A stretch of 53,013 nucleotides of DNA from Ensifer adhaerens (GCF_001270265.1 NZ_LGAP01000040.1:1-53013); one strand, 5' to 3'; counted from the stretch's first letter, positions 15,965-25,722 are shown. Notes: a model not told the origin generated them from the sequence alone. Made by a program: numbers and translations.

Positions 15965-17400
15965 CCGCCGCCGCGCTCTTCCAGTCGGTGCTAGCGAGCC
16001 TGCCCGAGATCGTGGTGATCACTGGGGCCTGCATCCTGCTGATCTTGGGACAGTTTCTGCGGAAGGGGCAGGAACCTTTCCTTGTCTGGGCTTCCGTCGC
16101 GGTCGTGCTGATTGCCGCCTTTGTGACACTCATGCTGGCAGGCGAGGTGCAGCGGGCCTACACGGGCATGTTCATCGCTGACCGCTTCGCGGTCTTCTTC
16201 AAGTTTGTATTCTACCTAGCCACCGTTCTGACATTCCTGCTTTCGCGGCGATATGCCGAGATCGAAGGGATCGGGAGCAGCGAATACTATGTCCTGCTGC
16301 TTCTTGCGCTTTCGGGAATGATGATCATGGCCTCGGCGACCGACCTCCTGTCGGTCTATGTCGGCGTCGAACTGATGGCGATCTGCACCTATGTGCTGAC
16401 CGGCTTCCTGCGGCGAGAGCAGCGGTCGAACGAAGCGGCGCTGAAATATGTGATCCTTGGCTCGGTCTCGACCGGGATTTTCCTGTACGGCGTTTCGCTG
16501 GTCTACGGGCTCACCGGCACCACACAACTGGACGCGATGGCTGCGGTGGTGACCGGCGATCCGCTCGATCCCGGATTGCTGCTGGCTGTGGTCTTCATCG
16601 TCGCGGGGTTGGTCTTCAAGGTCGGCGCGGTGCCGTTTCACATGTGGGTACCGGACGTCTATGAAGGCGCGCCGACAACGATCACCGCCTTCATGTCGGT
16701 GGGCCCCAAGGCGGCGGGGTTCGCGGTGATCCTGCGGGTGTTCCTCAACCCGCTGTTCGCGACCTCAAACGTTTGGATTATCGTCGCGGTCATTGCGGTG
16801 GTGACGATGGCGCTCGGCAGTTTCGTGGCGCTGGTGCAGGATAATTTCAAGCGCCTGCTGGCCTATTCCAGCATCGCCCATGCCGGGTTCGCCATTTTCG
16901 GCGTGGTGGCCGGCGGTACCGACGGGATCGCCAGCGTGATGCTCTACCTATTGATCTACTCTTTCATGAATCTCGGCATTTTCGGCATCGTCATCATGAT
17001 GCGGAACGGCGATTTCTCGGGCGAGATTATCGAAGACTACGCGGGTTTCGCCAAGTCGCGTCCCGGATTGGCGCTTCTGATGCTGCTCTATCTGTTCTCG
17101 CTGGCCGGTATTCCGCCGACGGCCGGGTTCTTCGCCAAGTTCTACGTCCTGGTCGCGCTCGTCGAGCGCGGTTTCGTCATGCTGGCGGTGATCGCAGTGC
17201 TGCTGAGCGCCGTCGCCGCCTACTTTTACATCCGCATCGTCATGGTGATCTACATGCGGGAGCCGGAGAGGGCGTTCGACCCGGCACTGACGCCCTTGGT
17301 CCGCGCCACGCTCGCCTTCACCGCCGTCGGCACCATCGGCATCGGCCTATTCCCGGCGTGGTTTCTGAGGCTTGCCCAGCACTCGGTGTTTGGGGGCTAA
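15961..17400 (+). CDS. nuoN: NADH-quinone oxidoreductase subunit N
   Basis: A 479-residue pump subunit with the proton_antipo_M domain. Visible are Glu in VYVGVELMAICTYVLTGFLR (TM5), Lys in VFKVGAVPFHMWVPDVYEGAP (TM7), NFKRLLAYSSIAHAGF in the discontinuous-helix region and Lys in PPTAGFFAKFYVL (TM12). Length and motifs are normal for alphaproteobacterial NuoN. A 154-bp gap follows before nuoA, the largest within the rightward nuo set, so a secondary promoter could lie there; I found no convincing consensus. Confidence 0.96.
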   Translation: MTAAALFQSVLASLPEIVVITGACILLILGQFLRKGQEPFLVWASVAVVLIAAFVTLMLAGEVQRAYTGMFIADRFAVFFKFVFYLATVLTFLLSRRYAEIEGIGSSEYYVLLLLALSGMMIMASATDLLSVYVGVELMAICTYVLTGFLRREQRSNEAALKYVILGSVSTGIFLYGVSLVYGLTGTTQLDAMAAVVTGDPLDPGLLLAVVFIVAGLVFKVGAVPFHMWVPDVYEGAPTTITAFMSVGPKAAGFAVILRVFLNPLFATSNVWIIVAVIAVVTMALGSFVALVQDNFKRLLAYSSIAHAGFAIFGVVAGGTDGIASVMLYLLIYSFMNLGIFGIVIMMRNGDFSGEIIEDYAGFAKSRPGLALLMLLYLFSLAGIPPTAGFFAKFYVLVALVERGFVMLAVIAVLLSAVAAYFYIRIVMVIYMREPERAFDPALTPLVRATLAFTAVGTIGIGLFPAWFLRLAQHSVFGG

Positions 17401-17554
17401 TCGATTGGATTTGCAATGATCCGCCCGGCAGAATAGACTGGGAGTTCAAGAAAGGACAGCCCAAGTCCCTTCCCTGGGCGACGCATGACCGGTCCGGAAT
17501 TGGGTCGGTTGCGGCCTGAGGAAAGCCCTCGGCGGGTGAACGGGGCAACGCGAT

Positions 17555-17920
17555 ATGGTTGCGATGGAGTTCCTCCCGGTTCTTGTCATGGTCGCCGGAA
17601 TTGTTCTGGTGGCGGGGGCGACGCTATTTGTCTCTTCGCTGCTGCGTCCGTCCAATCCCTATCCTGAGAAGAACATGCCCTATGAATGCGGCATGGACCC
17701 GGCAGGCGAGGCCGCCGGAGGCCGCTTCCGGGTGCAGTTCTTTGTTCTCGCAATCCTGTTGGTCGTCTTCGATGTCGAAACGATGTTCCTCTTTCCCTGG
17801 GCCGTCGTGCTGCAAGACATCGGGCTGGTCGGCTATGTCGAGATGTTCGTCTTCATATTGCTGCTTCTTGTGGGCTTCGCCTACGCCTGGCTGAAGGGAG
17901 CGCTGGAATGGGAGGCGTAA
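17555..17920 (+). CDS. nuoA: NADH-quinone oxidoreductase subunit A
   Basis: A 121-residue membrane subunit with three helices. The conserved loop [16 protein letters not shown]...[28 protein letters not shown] carries the Cys of the quinone-site loop and the DVE motif of the family. Two in-frame ATG codons (17555 and 17564) are possible; neither has a strong ribosome site, and the first is used. Its end overlaps nuoB by 13 nt. Confidence 0.95.
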   Translation: MVAMEFLPVLVMVAGIVLVAGATLFVSSLLRPSNPYPEKNMPYECGMDPAGEAAGGRFRVQFFVLAILLVVFDVETMFLFPWAVVLQDIGLVGYVEMFVFILLLLVGFAYAWLKGALEWEA

Positions 17921-18411
17921 ACAATGCGATCCGCGACAGCGTGCTGTTCACCACCGCCGAGAGCGTCATCAACTGGAGCCGAAAATCAGCGCTGTGGCCC
18001 GAGACCTTCGGTATTGCCTGCTGTGCCATCGAGATGATTTCGGCGGGGTGCGCCCGTTACGATCTCGATCGGTTCGGCGTGGTGTTCCGGCCATCACCGC
18101 GCCAGTCCGACGTGATGATTATCGCCGGTACCATAACCCGGAAATTCGCGCCCGTTGTACGCCGGCTCTATGATCAGATGCCGGAACCACGCTGGGTTAT
18201 CGCAATGGGCACCTGCGCTATATCGGGCGGGGTCTACAACACCTACGCCGTGGTGCAGGGGGCGGAGACCTTTGTGCCGGTGGACGTGCATGTTCCCGGC
18301 TGCCCGCCACGGCCCGAGGCGCTGATGCATGGCATCCTCCTGCTTCAGGAGAAGATCAAGAAATCCCGAGCGCTGGCCGGGACGCCTCTGGACCGGATCG
18401 CGGTGCCATGA
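17908..18411 (+). CDS. nuoB: NADH-quinone oxidoreductase subunit B
   Basis: A 167-residue peripheral subunit that holds the terminal [4Fe-4S] cluster N2 next to the quinone site. The four ligands are visible: the tandem Cys38-Cys39 in GIACCAIEM, Cys103 in MGTCAISGG and Cys132 in VPGCPPRPE. The start at 17908 ([10 protein letters not shown]) overlaps the end of nuoA, and its stop overlaps the nuoC start by 4 nt. Confidence 0.96.
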   Translation: MGGVNNAIRDSVLFTTAESVINWSRKSALWPETFGIACCAIEMISAGCARYDLDRFGVVFRPSPRQSDVMIIAGTITRKFAPVVRRLYDQMPEPRWVIAMGTCAISGGVYNTYAVVQGAETFVPVDVHVPGCPPRPEALMHGILLLQEKIKKSRALAGTPLDRIAVP

Positions 18412-18944
18412 GCGTGGAGACACCCCTCAATCTCACCCTGATCACGGAGCACTTCGGCAACGCAATCGACGATCTTGGCTTCGCGCATGGTGTTCACGCC
18501 TTCGCCGCTCCGCCTCAGATGATCGTCGAGCTTTGCCGGTTTCTGAAGGAACACCCGGCGCTGCGGTTCAATTTCCTGTCGGACATCTGCGGGGTCGATC
18601 ATTACCCTGAGGTGCCGCGCTACGAGGCCGTGTACCACCTCTACTCGCTGCCGAACAAATGGCGCGTTCGCATTAAATGCCGCCTCGACGATCCGCCACG
18701 GGTCCCATCGGTGACGGGCGTCTGGCGGACCGCCAATTGGCATGAGCGCGAAGCCTGGGACATGTACGGGATAAGGTTCGAGGGCCACCCCGACTTGCGG
18801 CGGATCTACATGTGGGAAGGCTTCGAGGGCTTCCCTCAGCGCAAGGACTTTCCGCTTCGCGGCTACAAGGACGAGCTGAACCCGTTTGGCGCCGAAGGCC
18901 CGCCGCCGACGCGGCCCGACCTCGCGACCAAGAACATTCCATAA
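18408..18944 (+). CDS. nuoC: NADH-quinone oxidoreductase subunit C (30 kDa subunit)
   Basis: A 178-residue hydrophilic subunit of the Q module. It shows [29 protein letters not shown] and the family hallmark [25 protein letters not shown], followed by PLRGYKDE. It is separate from NuoD, unlike the fused NuoCD of enterobacteria. The start overlaps nuoB by 4 nt. Confidence 0.96.
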   Translation: MSVETPLNLTLITEHFGNAIDDLGFAHGVHAFAAPPQMIVELCRFLKEHPALRFNFLSDICGVDHYPEVPRYEAVYHLYSLPNKWRVRIKCRLDDPPRVPSVTGVWRTANWHEREAWDMYGIRFEGHPDLRRIYMWEGFEGFPQRKDFPLRGYKDELNPFGAEGPPPTRPDLATKNIP

Positions 18945-18973
18945 GGGAGGCCGCTCCACGCCGGGAACTTGAG

Positions 18974-20188
18974 ATGACCGAAGTCACGGAACTGAGCAGG
19001 CCGGAAGGCGAAGCGCTCGACACCAAGGAGGTGCTCCTTAATCTCGGCCCACAACATCCCAGCACACACGGGGTGCTGCGGCTGGTCCTTGAGCTCGACG
19101 GCGAATATGTCGCTCGCGTGGATCCGCATATCGGCTACCTCCACCGCGGCACAGAAAAACTGGCCGAGAGCTTCACCTACACCCAGATTTTTCCGCTGAC
19201 CGATCGGCTCGATTACGTCTGCCCGCCGTCAAACAACCTGGCTTTCGCGCTCGCGGTGGAGAAGCTCCTGGGCATCAAAGCGCCGATCCGCGCGCAATAT
19301 ATCCGCGTGCTGATGGCCGAACTGGCGCGGATCTCCGGTCATCTCCTGATCACCGGCGCGCTGCCGCTGGATCTGGGCGCAATGACCGCGTTGCTCTACG
19401 CCATGCGCGAGCGCGAAATGATCATGGACCTCTTAGAGATGATCAGCGGCGCGCGGATGCACACCTCCTTCTGCCGGGTCGGCGGTGTACGCGAGGATCT
19501 GCCCGACGGTTTTTTCCCCAAGATCAGGGAGTTCTGCGACATCTTCCCAAACCGGATCCGCGACTATGAACGGCTGATCGAGAACAACCCGGTGTTCCTG
19601 AAGCGCACGCAGGGAATCGGCGTGATCACCGCCGAAGACGGCATTGATTTGGGCCTGAGCGGCCCGAACCTGCGCGCCTCCGGCGTCGACTGGGACATCC
19701 GCCGCGACGAGCCCTACGAGATCTACGACCGGCTCGACTTCAACGTCATCACCCGCAACGAGGGCGATTGCTACGCGCGCTGGCAATGCCGGGTCGAGGA
19801 GATGCGCGAGAGTGTGCGCATCATCGAACAATGCCTCGAGCAGATGCCCGAGGGGCCGTTCCAGATCGACATGCCGACGATCGCTTTCCCAGTGGACAAG
19901 GACAAGGTGCATTGTTCGATGGAGGCACTGATCCAGCACTTTGACCTGTCGGCGTATGGCTTCAAGGTGCCGAAGGGCGAAGTCTATTCGGCGATCGAGG
20001 CGCCAAAGGGCGAGCTCGGGTTCTACATCATCAGCGACGGGTCGGAAAAACCGTTCCGCATGAAGGTGCGGGCACCGTCGTTCGTCAACCTGCAGGGCCT
20101 GTTCGGGACGAGCAATGCCCACTACCTGGCCGACATGATCGCCGTGCTGGGCAGCCTCGACCCGGTGATGGCCGAGGTCGACAAGTAG
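18974..20188 (+). CDS. nuoD: NADH-quinone oxidoreductase subunit D (49 kDa subunit)
   Basis: A 404-residue subunit that, with NuoB, forms the quinone-binding cavity. It shows LNLGPQHPSTHGVLRLVLELDGE, the PHIGYLHRGTEKLAE histidine loop, RICG-region equivalents (ELARISGHLLITGALPLDLGAMT) and RMHTSFCRVGGVREDLP. The C-terminus PSFVNLQGL...DMIAVLGSLDPVMAEVD is typical. The start at 18974 gives MTEVTELSRPEG, a short extension before the conserved domain. Confidence 0.96.
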   Translation: MTEVTELSRPEGEALDTKEVLLNLGPQHPSTHGVLRLVLELDGEYVARVDPHIGYLHRGTEKLAESFTYTQIFPLTDRLDYVCPPSNNLAFALAVEKLLGIKAPIRAQYIRVLMAELARISGHLLITGALPLDLGAMTALLYAMREREMIMDLLEMISGARMHTSFCRVGGVREDLPDGFFPKIREFCDIFPNRIRDYERLIENNPVFLKRTQGIGVITAEDGIDLGLSGPNLRASGVDWDIRRDEPYEIYDRLDFNVITRNEGDCYARWQCRVEEMRESVRIIEQCLEQMPEGPFQIDMPTIAFPVDKDKVHCSMEALIQHFDLSAYGFKVPKGEVYSAIEAPKGELGFYIISDGSEKPFRMKVRAPSFVNLQGLFGTSNAHYLADMIAVLGSLDPVMAEVDK

Positions 20189-20205
20189 CGGGAGATTTGG
20201 ACGCG

Positions 20206-20718
20206 ATGAACATGCGCGAAAAGATCGAAGTGGCGGCGGCGCGTTATCCGGACCAGCGCTCGGCGATCATGCCCGCGCTTCTGATCGCGCAGAAGGAACA
20301 TGGCCATCTGCCCGGCCCCGTTCTGGAAGAGGTCGCCGACATCCTCGGCGTCGAGCGGATCTGGGTTTACGAGCTGGCGACGTTCTACACACTCTTCCGC
20401 ATCGAGCCAGTGGGGGTGTTCCACTTGCAGCTCTGCGACAATGTATCCTGCATGCTGCGTGGATCGGAAGACTTGCTGAGGCATCTGGAGGCGGTGCTGG
20501 GGATCAAAAAGGACGGCACGACCCTGGATGGACTGTTCACGCTTTCGACCGTCGAATGCCTCGGCGCTTGCGAGATGGCCCCGGTGATGCAGGTCGGCGA
20601 CGATTATCATGGCGGCCTCGACATCGCGCGGATCGACGCGCTGTTGGAAAGGCTGCGGGCGATGACGGGGCAGGCGATTGGCGCCGATCCCGCCACCACA
20701 ACACCGCCGGGAGAGTAG
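20206..20718 (+). CDS. nuoE: NADH-quinone oxidoreductase subunit E (24 kDa subunit)
   Basis: A 170-residue thioredoxin-fold subunit of the NADH module that carries the [2Fe-2S] cluster N1a. The four cysteines are in LQLCDNVSCML and VECLGACEMAPVM. The N-terminal helical part has HGHLPGPVLEEVADILGV and ELATFYTLFR. ATG 20206 is used; TTG 20197 and ATG 20212 in the same frame are alternatives, with GGGAG at 20190-20194. The nuoF start follows after 4 nt. Confidence 0.95.
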   Translation: MNMREKIEVAAARYPDQRSAIMPALLIAQKEHGHLPGPVLEEVADILGVERIWVYELATFYTLFRIEPVGVFHLQLCDNVSCMLRGSEDLLRHLEAVLGIKKDGTTLDGLFTLSTVECLGACEMAPVMQVGDDYHGGLDIARIDALLERLRAMTGQAIGADPATTTPPGE

Positions 20719-20722
20719 CGCC

Positions 20723-21988
20723 ATGACAGAACCCGTCCTTCTCAGGAACGTGGACATGCCGGATGGCCACCTGCTCGCGACCTACGAGGCCGGCGGCGGC
20801 TACCAGGCACTGGCGAAGGCGGTTCACGAGCACACGCCCGACGAGATCATCGATCTTGTCAAGAAATCCAACCTGCGCGGTCGCGGCGGGGCCGGATTCC
20901 CAACCGGAATGAAATGGAGCTTCGTGCCGAAGCGCGCCGGCAAGCCGAAATACCTGTGCTGCAACGCCGATGAGGGCGAGCCGGGCACATTCAAGGACCG
21001 GATCATCATGGAGCGTGACCCGCACCAGTTGATCGAGGGCATGGCTATCAGTGGCTACGCGATCGGGGCTGAAACCGCCTATGTCTACATCCGCGGGGAA
21101 TACGCGCTGGCGATCCGGCGGCTCGAGCAGGCGCTCGCCGAGGCCCATGCGAAGGGGTATCTGGGAAAGCGGATTCTCGGCTCGGATTTCAATTTCACCG
21201 TGCATATCCATTGCGGCGCCGGTGCCTACATCTGCGGCGAGGAGACAGCGATGCTCGACGCGCTTGAAGGCAAGCGCGCGCAGCCGCGCTTGAAACCGCC
21301 GTTTCCGGCGGTCGAAGGGCTCTACGCCAGCCCGACCGTCATCAACAACGTCGAAACATTGGCCTGCGTTCCGCATATCGTGGCGCGGGGGCCAGACTGG
21401 TTCCGCGGCATCGGCCCGGACAAAAGCCCCGGTCCGAAGCTCTACTGCCTCAGCGGCCAGGTGCGCAAACCGGGCCTTTACGAGCTGCCGATGGGCATAC
21501 CACTACGCGAACTGGTCGAGGACCACGCCGGCGGGCCGCTGCCGGGGCGCAAGATCAAGGCCGTGATCCCCGGCGGGGTCTCGGCACCGCTGATCCCGGA
21601 ACGTGGGCTGGACGTTGGAATGGACTTCGACTCGCTGGCCGCCGCCGGTTCGATGCTCGGTTCGGCCGGGGTAATCGTAATCGACGACTCGACTTGCATG
21701 GTCAAGGTCGCCACCCGGATCATCGAATTCTTCCACCATGAGTCCTGCGGCAAGTGCACCCCGTGCCGCGAAGGGCTCAATTGGGTTGTAAAAGTGCTGC
21801 GCCGGGTCGAGGCGGGGCAGGGGGGGCCGGGCGATCTGGAACAGCTGGAGGCGCTCTGCAAGGGCATTTTCGGCAACACGTTCTGCGCTCTGGGCGATGG
21901 TGCAGCCATGGGGCTGCGGGCGGCACTCACGCATTTCGAGCATGAATTCGTCGCCCATATCGAGGAGCGGCGGTGCCCGTTTCACTGA
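20723..21988 (+). CDS. nuoF: NADH-quinone oxidoreductase subunit F (51 kDa, FMN/NADH-binding)
   Basis: A 421-residue catalytic subunit that oxidises NADH. The sequence shows the glycine-rich NADH loop GRGGAGFPTGMKW, the FMN site CNADEGEPGTFKDR, GAYICGEETAMLDALEG and the N3 [4Fe-4S] ligands in SCGKCTPCREG plus a later Cys in FGNTFCALGD. Length is normal. The start at 20723 has GGGAG 9 nt upstream. Confidence 0.97.
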   Translation: MTEPVLLRNVDMPDGHLLATYEAGGGYQALAKAVHEHTPDEIIDLVKKSNLRGRGGAGFPTGMKWSFVPKRAGKPKYLCCNADEGEPGTFKDRIIMERDPHQLIEGMAISGYAIGAETAYVYIRGEYALAIRRLEQALAEAHAKGYLGKRILGSDFNFTVHIHCGAGAYICGEETAMLDALEGKRAQPRLKPPFPAVEGLYASPTVINNVETLACVPHIVARGPDWFRGIGPDKSPGPKLYCLSGQVRKPGLYELPMGIPLRELVEDHAGGPLPGRKIKAVIPGGVSAPLIPERGLDVGMDFDSLAAAGSMLGSAGVIVIDDSTCMVKVATRIIEFFHHESCGKCTPCREGLNWVVKVLRRVEAGQGGPGDLEQLEALCKGIFGNTFCALGDGAAMGLRAALTHFEHEFVAHIEERRCPFH

Positions 21989-22018
21989 GGAGCGCAAGGA
22001 GAAGGCCACAGGAAAGCA

Positions 22019-24637
22019 ATGGTTAGCATCACGATAAACGAACAAACGCTGGAAGTGGAGGCGGGCTCTACCGTGCTGCAGGCTGCCGAGCGTTTGGGGA
22101 TCGACATCCCGACCTTCTGCTATCTGAAGCGGCTGCCGGCGCTGGCCTCCTGCCGCATGTGCCTGGTGGAGATCGAGGGCCAGCGGCGACTGCAGCCCGC
22201 ATGCGCGACCGCGGTCATTGACGGCATGGTGGTGCGGGCGAGCACGCCGCTGATCGAGGAAACACGCTCTTCCATGCTCGACATGCTGCTCGCCAACCAT
22301 CCCCTCGACTGCCCGATCTGCGACAAGGGCGGCGAGTGCGAGCTGCAGGACCTGGTGATGGCGTACGGGCCCCGCGAAAGCCGGTTCCGTGATGCCAAAC
22401 GTGTGTTCCACTCCAAGGACATCCGCCTCAGCCCGGTCATCATCATGAATGTCAACCGCTGTATCCAGTGCCAGCGCTGCGTCCGGATGTGCGAGGAAGT
22501 GGTCGGCGCTGTCGCCTTGGGCACTGTCGAAAAAGGCATGGATACCGCCGTGACCGGCTTTGAAGGCAGTCTCGCGAGTTGCGACCAATGCGGTAATTGC
22601 GTCGAGGTCTGTCCGGTCGGCGCGCTGATGAGCTTTCCTTATCGCTACAAGGCGCGGCCGTGGGATCTGGCCGAGACCGACACAGTCTGCCCGCATTGCG
22701 GCACTGGCTGCCAGCTGACCGTCGGCACGCGCAAAGGCGAGTTCATGCGGGTCCGTTCGAAACAGGAGCATGGGGTCAACCGGGAAACGCTCTGCGTGCG
22801 GGGACGCTTCGGCCTCGATTTCGTCGGGAGCCGGGACCGGATCAAACGGCCGATGGTCCGTCGTGATGGCGCCCTCGTTCCGGTTTCCTGGGAAGAAGCG
22901 GCGGACTATCTGCGGCGGCGGCTCTCGGCCGTCGAAGGAAAGGTTGCGGGCGGGCTGGCCTCGCCGCGCCTTCCCAACGAGGTTCTTTATCAGTTCCAGA
23001 AAGTGATGCGGACGGTGTTCCGCACCAACAACATAGACTGCGCGTCTCGCTGGTCCACACCTTTCGATGCGCTCGGCCCATTGGTGGCGAGCTTCTACAC
23101 GCGCGCGCCGCTGGAAGACGTGATCGGCAACGACTGCGTGCTGGTCGTCGGTGGCAACGTGACCGAGGAAAACCCGGTCACCGAATATCTGCTGCGGGAC
23201 TGCGCGCGGCGACGGCAGACCGGCTTGCTCATGCTCTCGGCGCGGCCATCCCGTCTGGACGCCGATGCCCGGACGGTCGTTCGCGTTCCGCCGGGTGGTG
23301 AGGCGGCGGGCCTTGCCGCAGTGGTCGCCTGTCTCGTTGCGCCGGCCAGTCAGGCCTTGCCGGGCGATGTTCCAGTGGATATCGGCACGCCAACCGGCAA
23401 GCTGGGAGCAACCGATGGTGACGGGCCGGACCGCGTAGCCGCTGCGCTCTTGGACAGCGGGAGCGTCACCGTTCTTGTCAGCGTCGATCTCCTGAGGTTG
23501 CCACTGGCCCGCGCGGCATTACAGCAGATCAACAAGCTGCTGCGGATTCTTCGTGCCCTCGGCAAGGATCTGGCGATGCAATTCCTCTTTGATCGTGCCA
23601 ACCAGCTGGGCGCCTGGGACATGGGGGTTCTACCGACGGCGCTGCCGGGACTGCGTGCCGTCGCCGATGATGCTGCGCGCGCAACTTTCGAAAGGGCCTG
23701 GGGCGCCGGGATCCCGTCTGAACCGGGCGCAGACTTCGAGACCATGCTGGAGCTCTGCGACGGCGGGCGGATGGGGGCGCTCTATATCGTTGGAAGCGAC
23801 CCTCTGATGAGCTATCCCGATCGAAAACTCGTGACGCGGGCGCTTGGCGCCGTCGATCTCCTGATCGTGCAGGACGCATTCCTCACGGATACGGTGGGGC
23901 TTGCCGATGTGGTGCTGCCCGCAGCCAGTTACGGCGAAGAATCCGGCACCTTCACCAACAATGAGGGCCGGACCCAGAAAGTCTGCAAGTTCCGCGAAGC
24001 CGTCTTCGAGGCACGGGGCAATCTGGCGATCCTCGACTTCGTCGCGGCGCTTCGAAACCAGCAGTTGCGGTCGTCAACGCAAGGCGAAATCTTCGACGAG
24101 ATGACCCAATTGGTTCCGGCCTATCAGGGGCTGACGCTGGACGGGCTTGGTACTGACGGAGCATTTACCAGATCGGTCCCGACACCACCGGCTGATGAGT
24201 TTCTCGCGTCGCCGCCTGCCGTTCCGAATGCCGGCGACCGGCTCATGCTGATCACCGGCAACTGCCTGTTCCACAACGGATATCTTTCCGAACGCTCCGC
24301 GATCCTGAATACGGTTGCGGCCGACCCATATGTCGAGATGAGCGCGCGCGATGCCGCGCAGCTTGGTCTTTCGGATCGCGATCACGTGGTCGTGCGATCC
24401 ACCCAGGGTGAACTGAGAGCGCAGCTCAAGGTCAACAGGCACTTTCCCAGGGGGCTCGTGTTCGTGCCGGAAAACTACAGAGACCTGCGTCTCAACAGCC
24501 TGATGCGGCAGGGCGAATACCCTTGTCCGGTGGAGGTTGAAAAGGTGCACGCTGCCTTCGATGCGGCTGCGGGAGCCGCGGCGGCACCTGAAAATCCCGG
24601 CCGAGGCATTGCCGAGCTTCCGGGCAGTCCACCCTAA
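22019..24637 (+). CDS. nuoG: NADH-quinone oxidoreductase subunit G (long, molybdopterin-oxidoreductase-like)
   Basis: An 872-residue subunit, longer than the about 690 residues of the usual alphaproteobacterial NuoG. The N-terminal [2Fe-2S] domain has CYLKRL...SCRMCLVE...PACAT, then HPLDCPICDKGGECELQD with the His-Cys3 cluster, and two 4Fe-4S motifs (CIQCQRCVRMC, CDQCGNCVEVCPVG). CPHCGTGC near residue 222 begins a complete molybdopterin-oxidoreductase-like domain with a C-terminal dinucleotide-binding domain (LMLITGNCLFHNGYLSERS). The CxxCxxxC motif suggests the extra cluster N7. It is the last gene of the rightward operon and meets the CBS gene tail to tail. Confidence 0.95.
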   Translation: MVSITINEQTLEVEAGSTVLQAAERLGIDIPTFCYLKRLPALASCRMCLVEIEGQRRLQPACATAVIDGMVVRASTPLIEETRSSMLDMLLANHPLDCPICDKGGECELQDLVMAYGPRESRFRDAKRVFHSKDIRLSPVIIMNVNRCIQCQRCVRMCEEVVGAVALGTVEKGMDTAVTGFEGSLASCDQCGNCVEVCPVGALMSFPYRYKARPWDLAETDTVCPHCGTGCQLTVGTRKGEFMRVRSKQEHGVNRETLCVRGRFGLDFVGSRDRIKRPMVRRDGALVPVSWEEAADYLRRRLSAVEGKVAGGLASPRLPNEVLYQFQKVMRTVFRTNNIDCASRWSTPFDALGPLVASFYTRAPLEDVIGNDCVLVVGGNVTEENPVTEYLLRDCARRRQTGLLMLSARPSRLDADARTVVRVPPGGEAAGLAAVVACLVAPASQALPGDVPVDIGTPTGKLGATDGDGPDRVAAALLDSGSVTVLVSVDLLRLPLARAALQQINKLLRILRALGKDLAMQFLFDRANQLGAWDMGVLPTALPGLRAVADDAARATFERAWGAGIPSEPGADFETMLELCDGGRMGALYIVGSDPLMSYPDRKLVTRALGAVDLLIVQDAFLTDTVGLADVVLPAASYGEESGTFTNNEGRTQKVCKFREAVFEARGNLAILDFVAALRNQQLRSSTQGEIFDEMTQLVPAYQGLTLDGLGTDGAFTRSVPTPPADEFLASPPAVPNAGDRLMLITGNCLFHNGYLSERSAILNTVAADPYVEMSARDAAQLGLSDRDHVVVRSTQGELRAQLKVNRHFPRGLVFVPENYRDLRLNSLMRQGEYPCPVEVEKVHAAFDAAAGAAAAPENPGRGIAELPGSPP

Positions 24638-24659
24638 TTGACGCTGCCGGTTTGTGCCC

Positions 24660-25100
24660 TCAGTGATAGGCGGTCCCGGCGATGTATTCGTGCATCGCCT
24701 GTTCGTTGCGCAGCGCCTCTTCGAGGCGATGCTTGACCACGTCGCCGATGCTCACCACGCCGACAGGAGCGCCGCCATCCATGACCAGCACATGGCGTGT
24801 GCGCCAATTGGTCATGATTGCCATCACAAAGGGCAGAAAATCCTCTGTCGAGCACGTCGCCACATTGCGGTTCATGATGTCTGCGACCCGCATAGTGGGC
24901 GCGTCGAGTCCGTATTCGGCCACCGCATTGCAGCAGTCCCGCTCTGACAGCGTGCCCAGGCATTCCCCGGGCGAACGGCTGACAACCACGAAGCCGATGT
25001 TGTTCTCCCGAAACAGCCGCAGGACTTCTACCATCGTCTGATCCGGCGTAACCGAGATGAGTTCGGGAGACTTGGTTTTCAAGATTTGGCAGACATGCAT
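24660..25100 (-). CDS. two-CBS-domain protein next to nuoI
   Basis: A 146-residue protein made almost entirely of a Bateman module. The first CBS domain runs about residues 10-65 (ELISVTPDQTMVEVLRLFRENNIGFVVV...LGTLSERD) and the second about 75-130 (ADIMNRNVATCSTEDFL...RHVLVMDGGAPVGVVSIGDVV). Such modules bind adenosine nucleotides (AMP, ATP, NAD or SAM) and switch partners. It has no DNA-binding or enzyme domain. It follows nuoI on the - strand after 45 nt and is probably in the nuoH-nuoI operon, so it may sense adenylate or NAD state for this complex I. That role is inferred. Confidence 0.85.
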   Translation of the reverse strand: MHVCQILKTKSPELISVTPDQTMVEVLRLFRENNIGFVVVSRSPGECLGTLSERDCCNAVAEYGLDAPTMRVADIMNRNVATCSTEDFLPFVMAIMTNWRTRHVLVMDGGAPVGVVSIGDVVKHRLEEALRNEQAMHEYIAGTAYH

Positions 25101-25145
25101 CTGAGCCTCCTGTCGACGCGTTCCGGCTTGACGGTGGACGCGCGC

Positions 25146-25712
25146 TCACGTTTGCCGGATATTTCGCCACCAGTTGTACCCCTGCAGCTCGCTCGCCTCG
25201 ACCAGAACGTCCTTTTCGGTGCTCAGGCGCGCCGCGACTACAGCGCCGCCGGTCGCAGCCTTGCCCGGCTTGCCGAGCAGGTCGTCGCGCCCGATGATCA
25301 GATCACGCGAGGAAAAACTCGAGAACTCATACTGCTGGCCAAGCGCGATCGCATCCGCCGGGCAAGCATCCTCGCACAGCCCGCAGAACAGGCACCGGGC
25401 CGTGTCGATTTCAAATTTTGCCGGGCGACGGTTGCCCTTCTCGTCCTCGTAGGGGATGACTTCGATGCAGTCGCAGGGACAGATCCGCGCGCAGAGTTCG
25501 CAGGCCACGCATTTGATCTCGCCCTCCTCGTCGCGCTTTAAGAAGTGGTGCCCGCGGTAACGCGGATAAGGCAACCATTTTTCCTTGTCCGGATATTGCA
25601 TGGTCACGGATCTGGAGAACATGTAGCCGAACGTCAGAGCCAAAGCTTTCCCCAGATCGGCGAAGAACGCCCAACCGATCCATGTTCCAACTCTGTCTCC
25701 TGCGTGCGACAT
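25146..25712 (-). CDS. nuoI: NADH-quinone oxidoreductase subunit I
   Basis: A 188-residue ferredoxin-like subunit that carries clusters N6a and N6b between NuoG and NuoB. Two 4Fe-4S motifs are visible: CVACELCARICPCDC and CLFCGLCEDACPADA. The N-terminal amphipathic helix (IGWAFFADLGKALALTFGYMF) anchors it to the membrane arm. It is 10 nt downstream of nuoH, opposite in direction to nuoJ-nuoG. Confidence 0.96.
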   Translation of the reverse strand: MSHAGDRVGTWIGWAFFADLGKALALTFGYMFSRSVTMQYPDKEKWLPYPRYRGHHFLKRDEEGEIKCVACELCARICPCDCIEVIPYEDEKGNRRPAKFEIDTARCLFCGLCEDACPADAIALGQQYEFSSFSSRDLIIGRDDLLGKPGKAATGGAVVAARLSTEKDVLVEASELQGYNWWRNIRQT

Positions 25713-25722
25713 CGCCGCCCCG

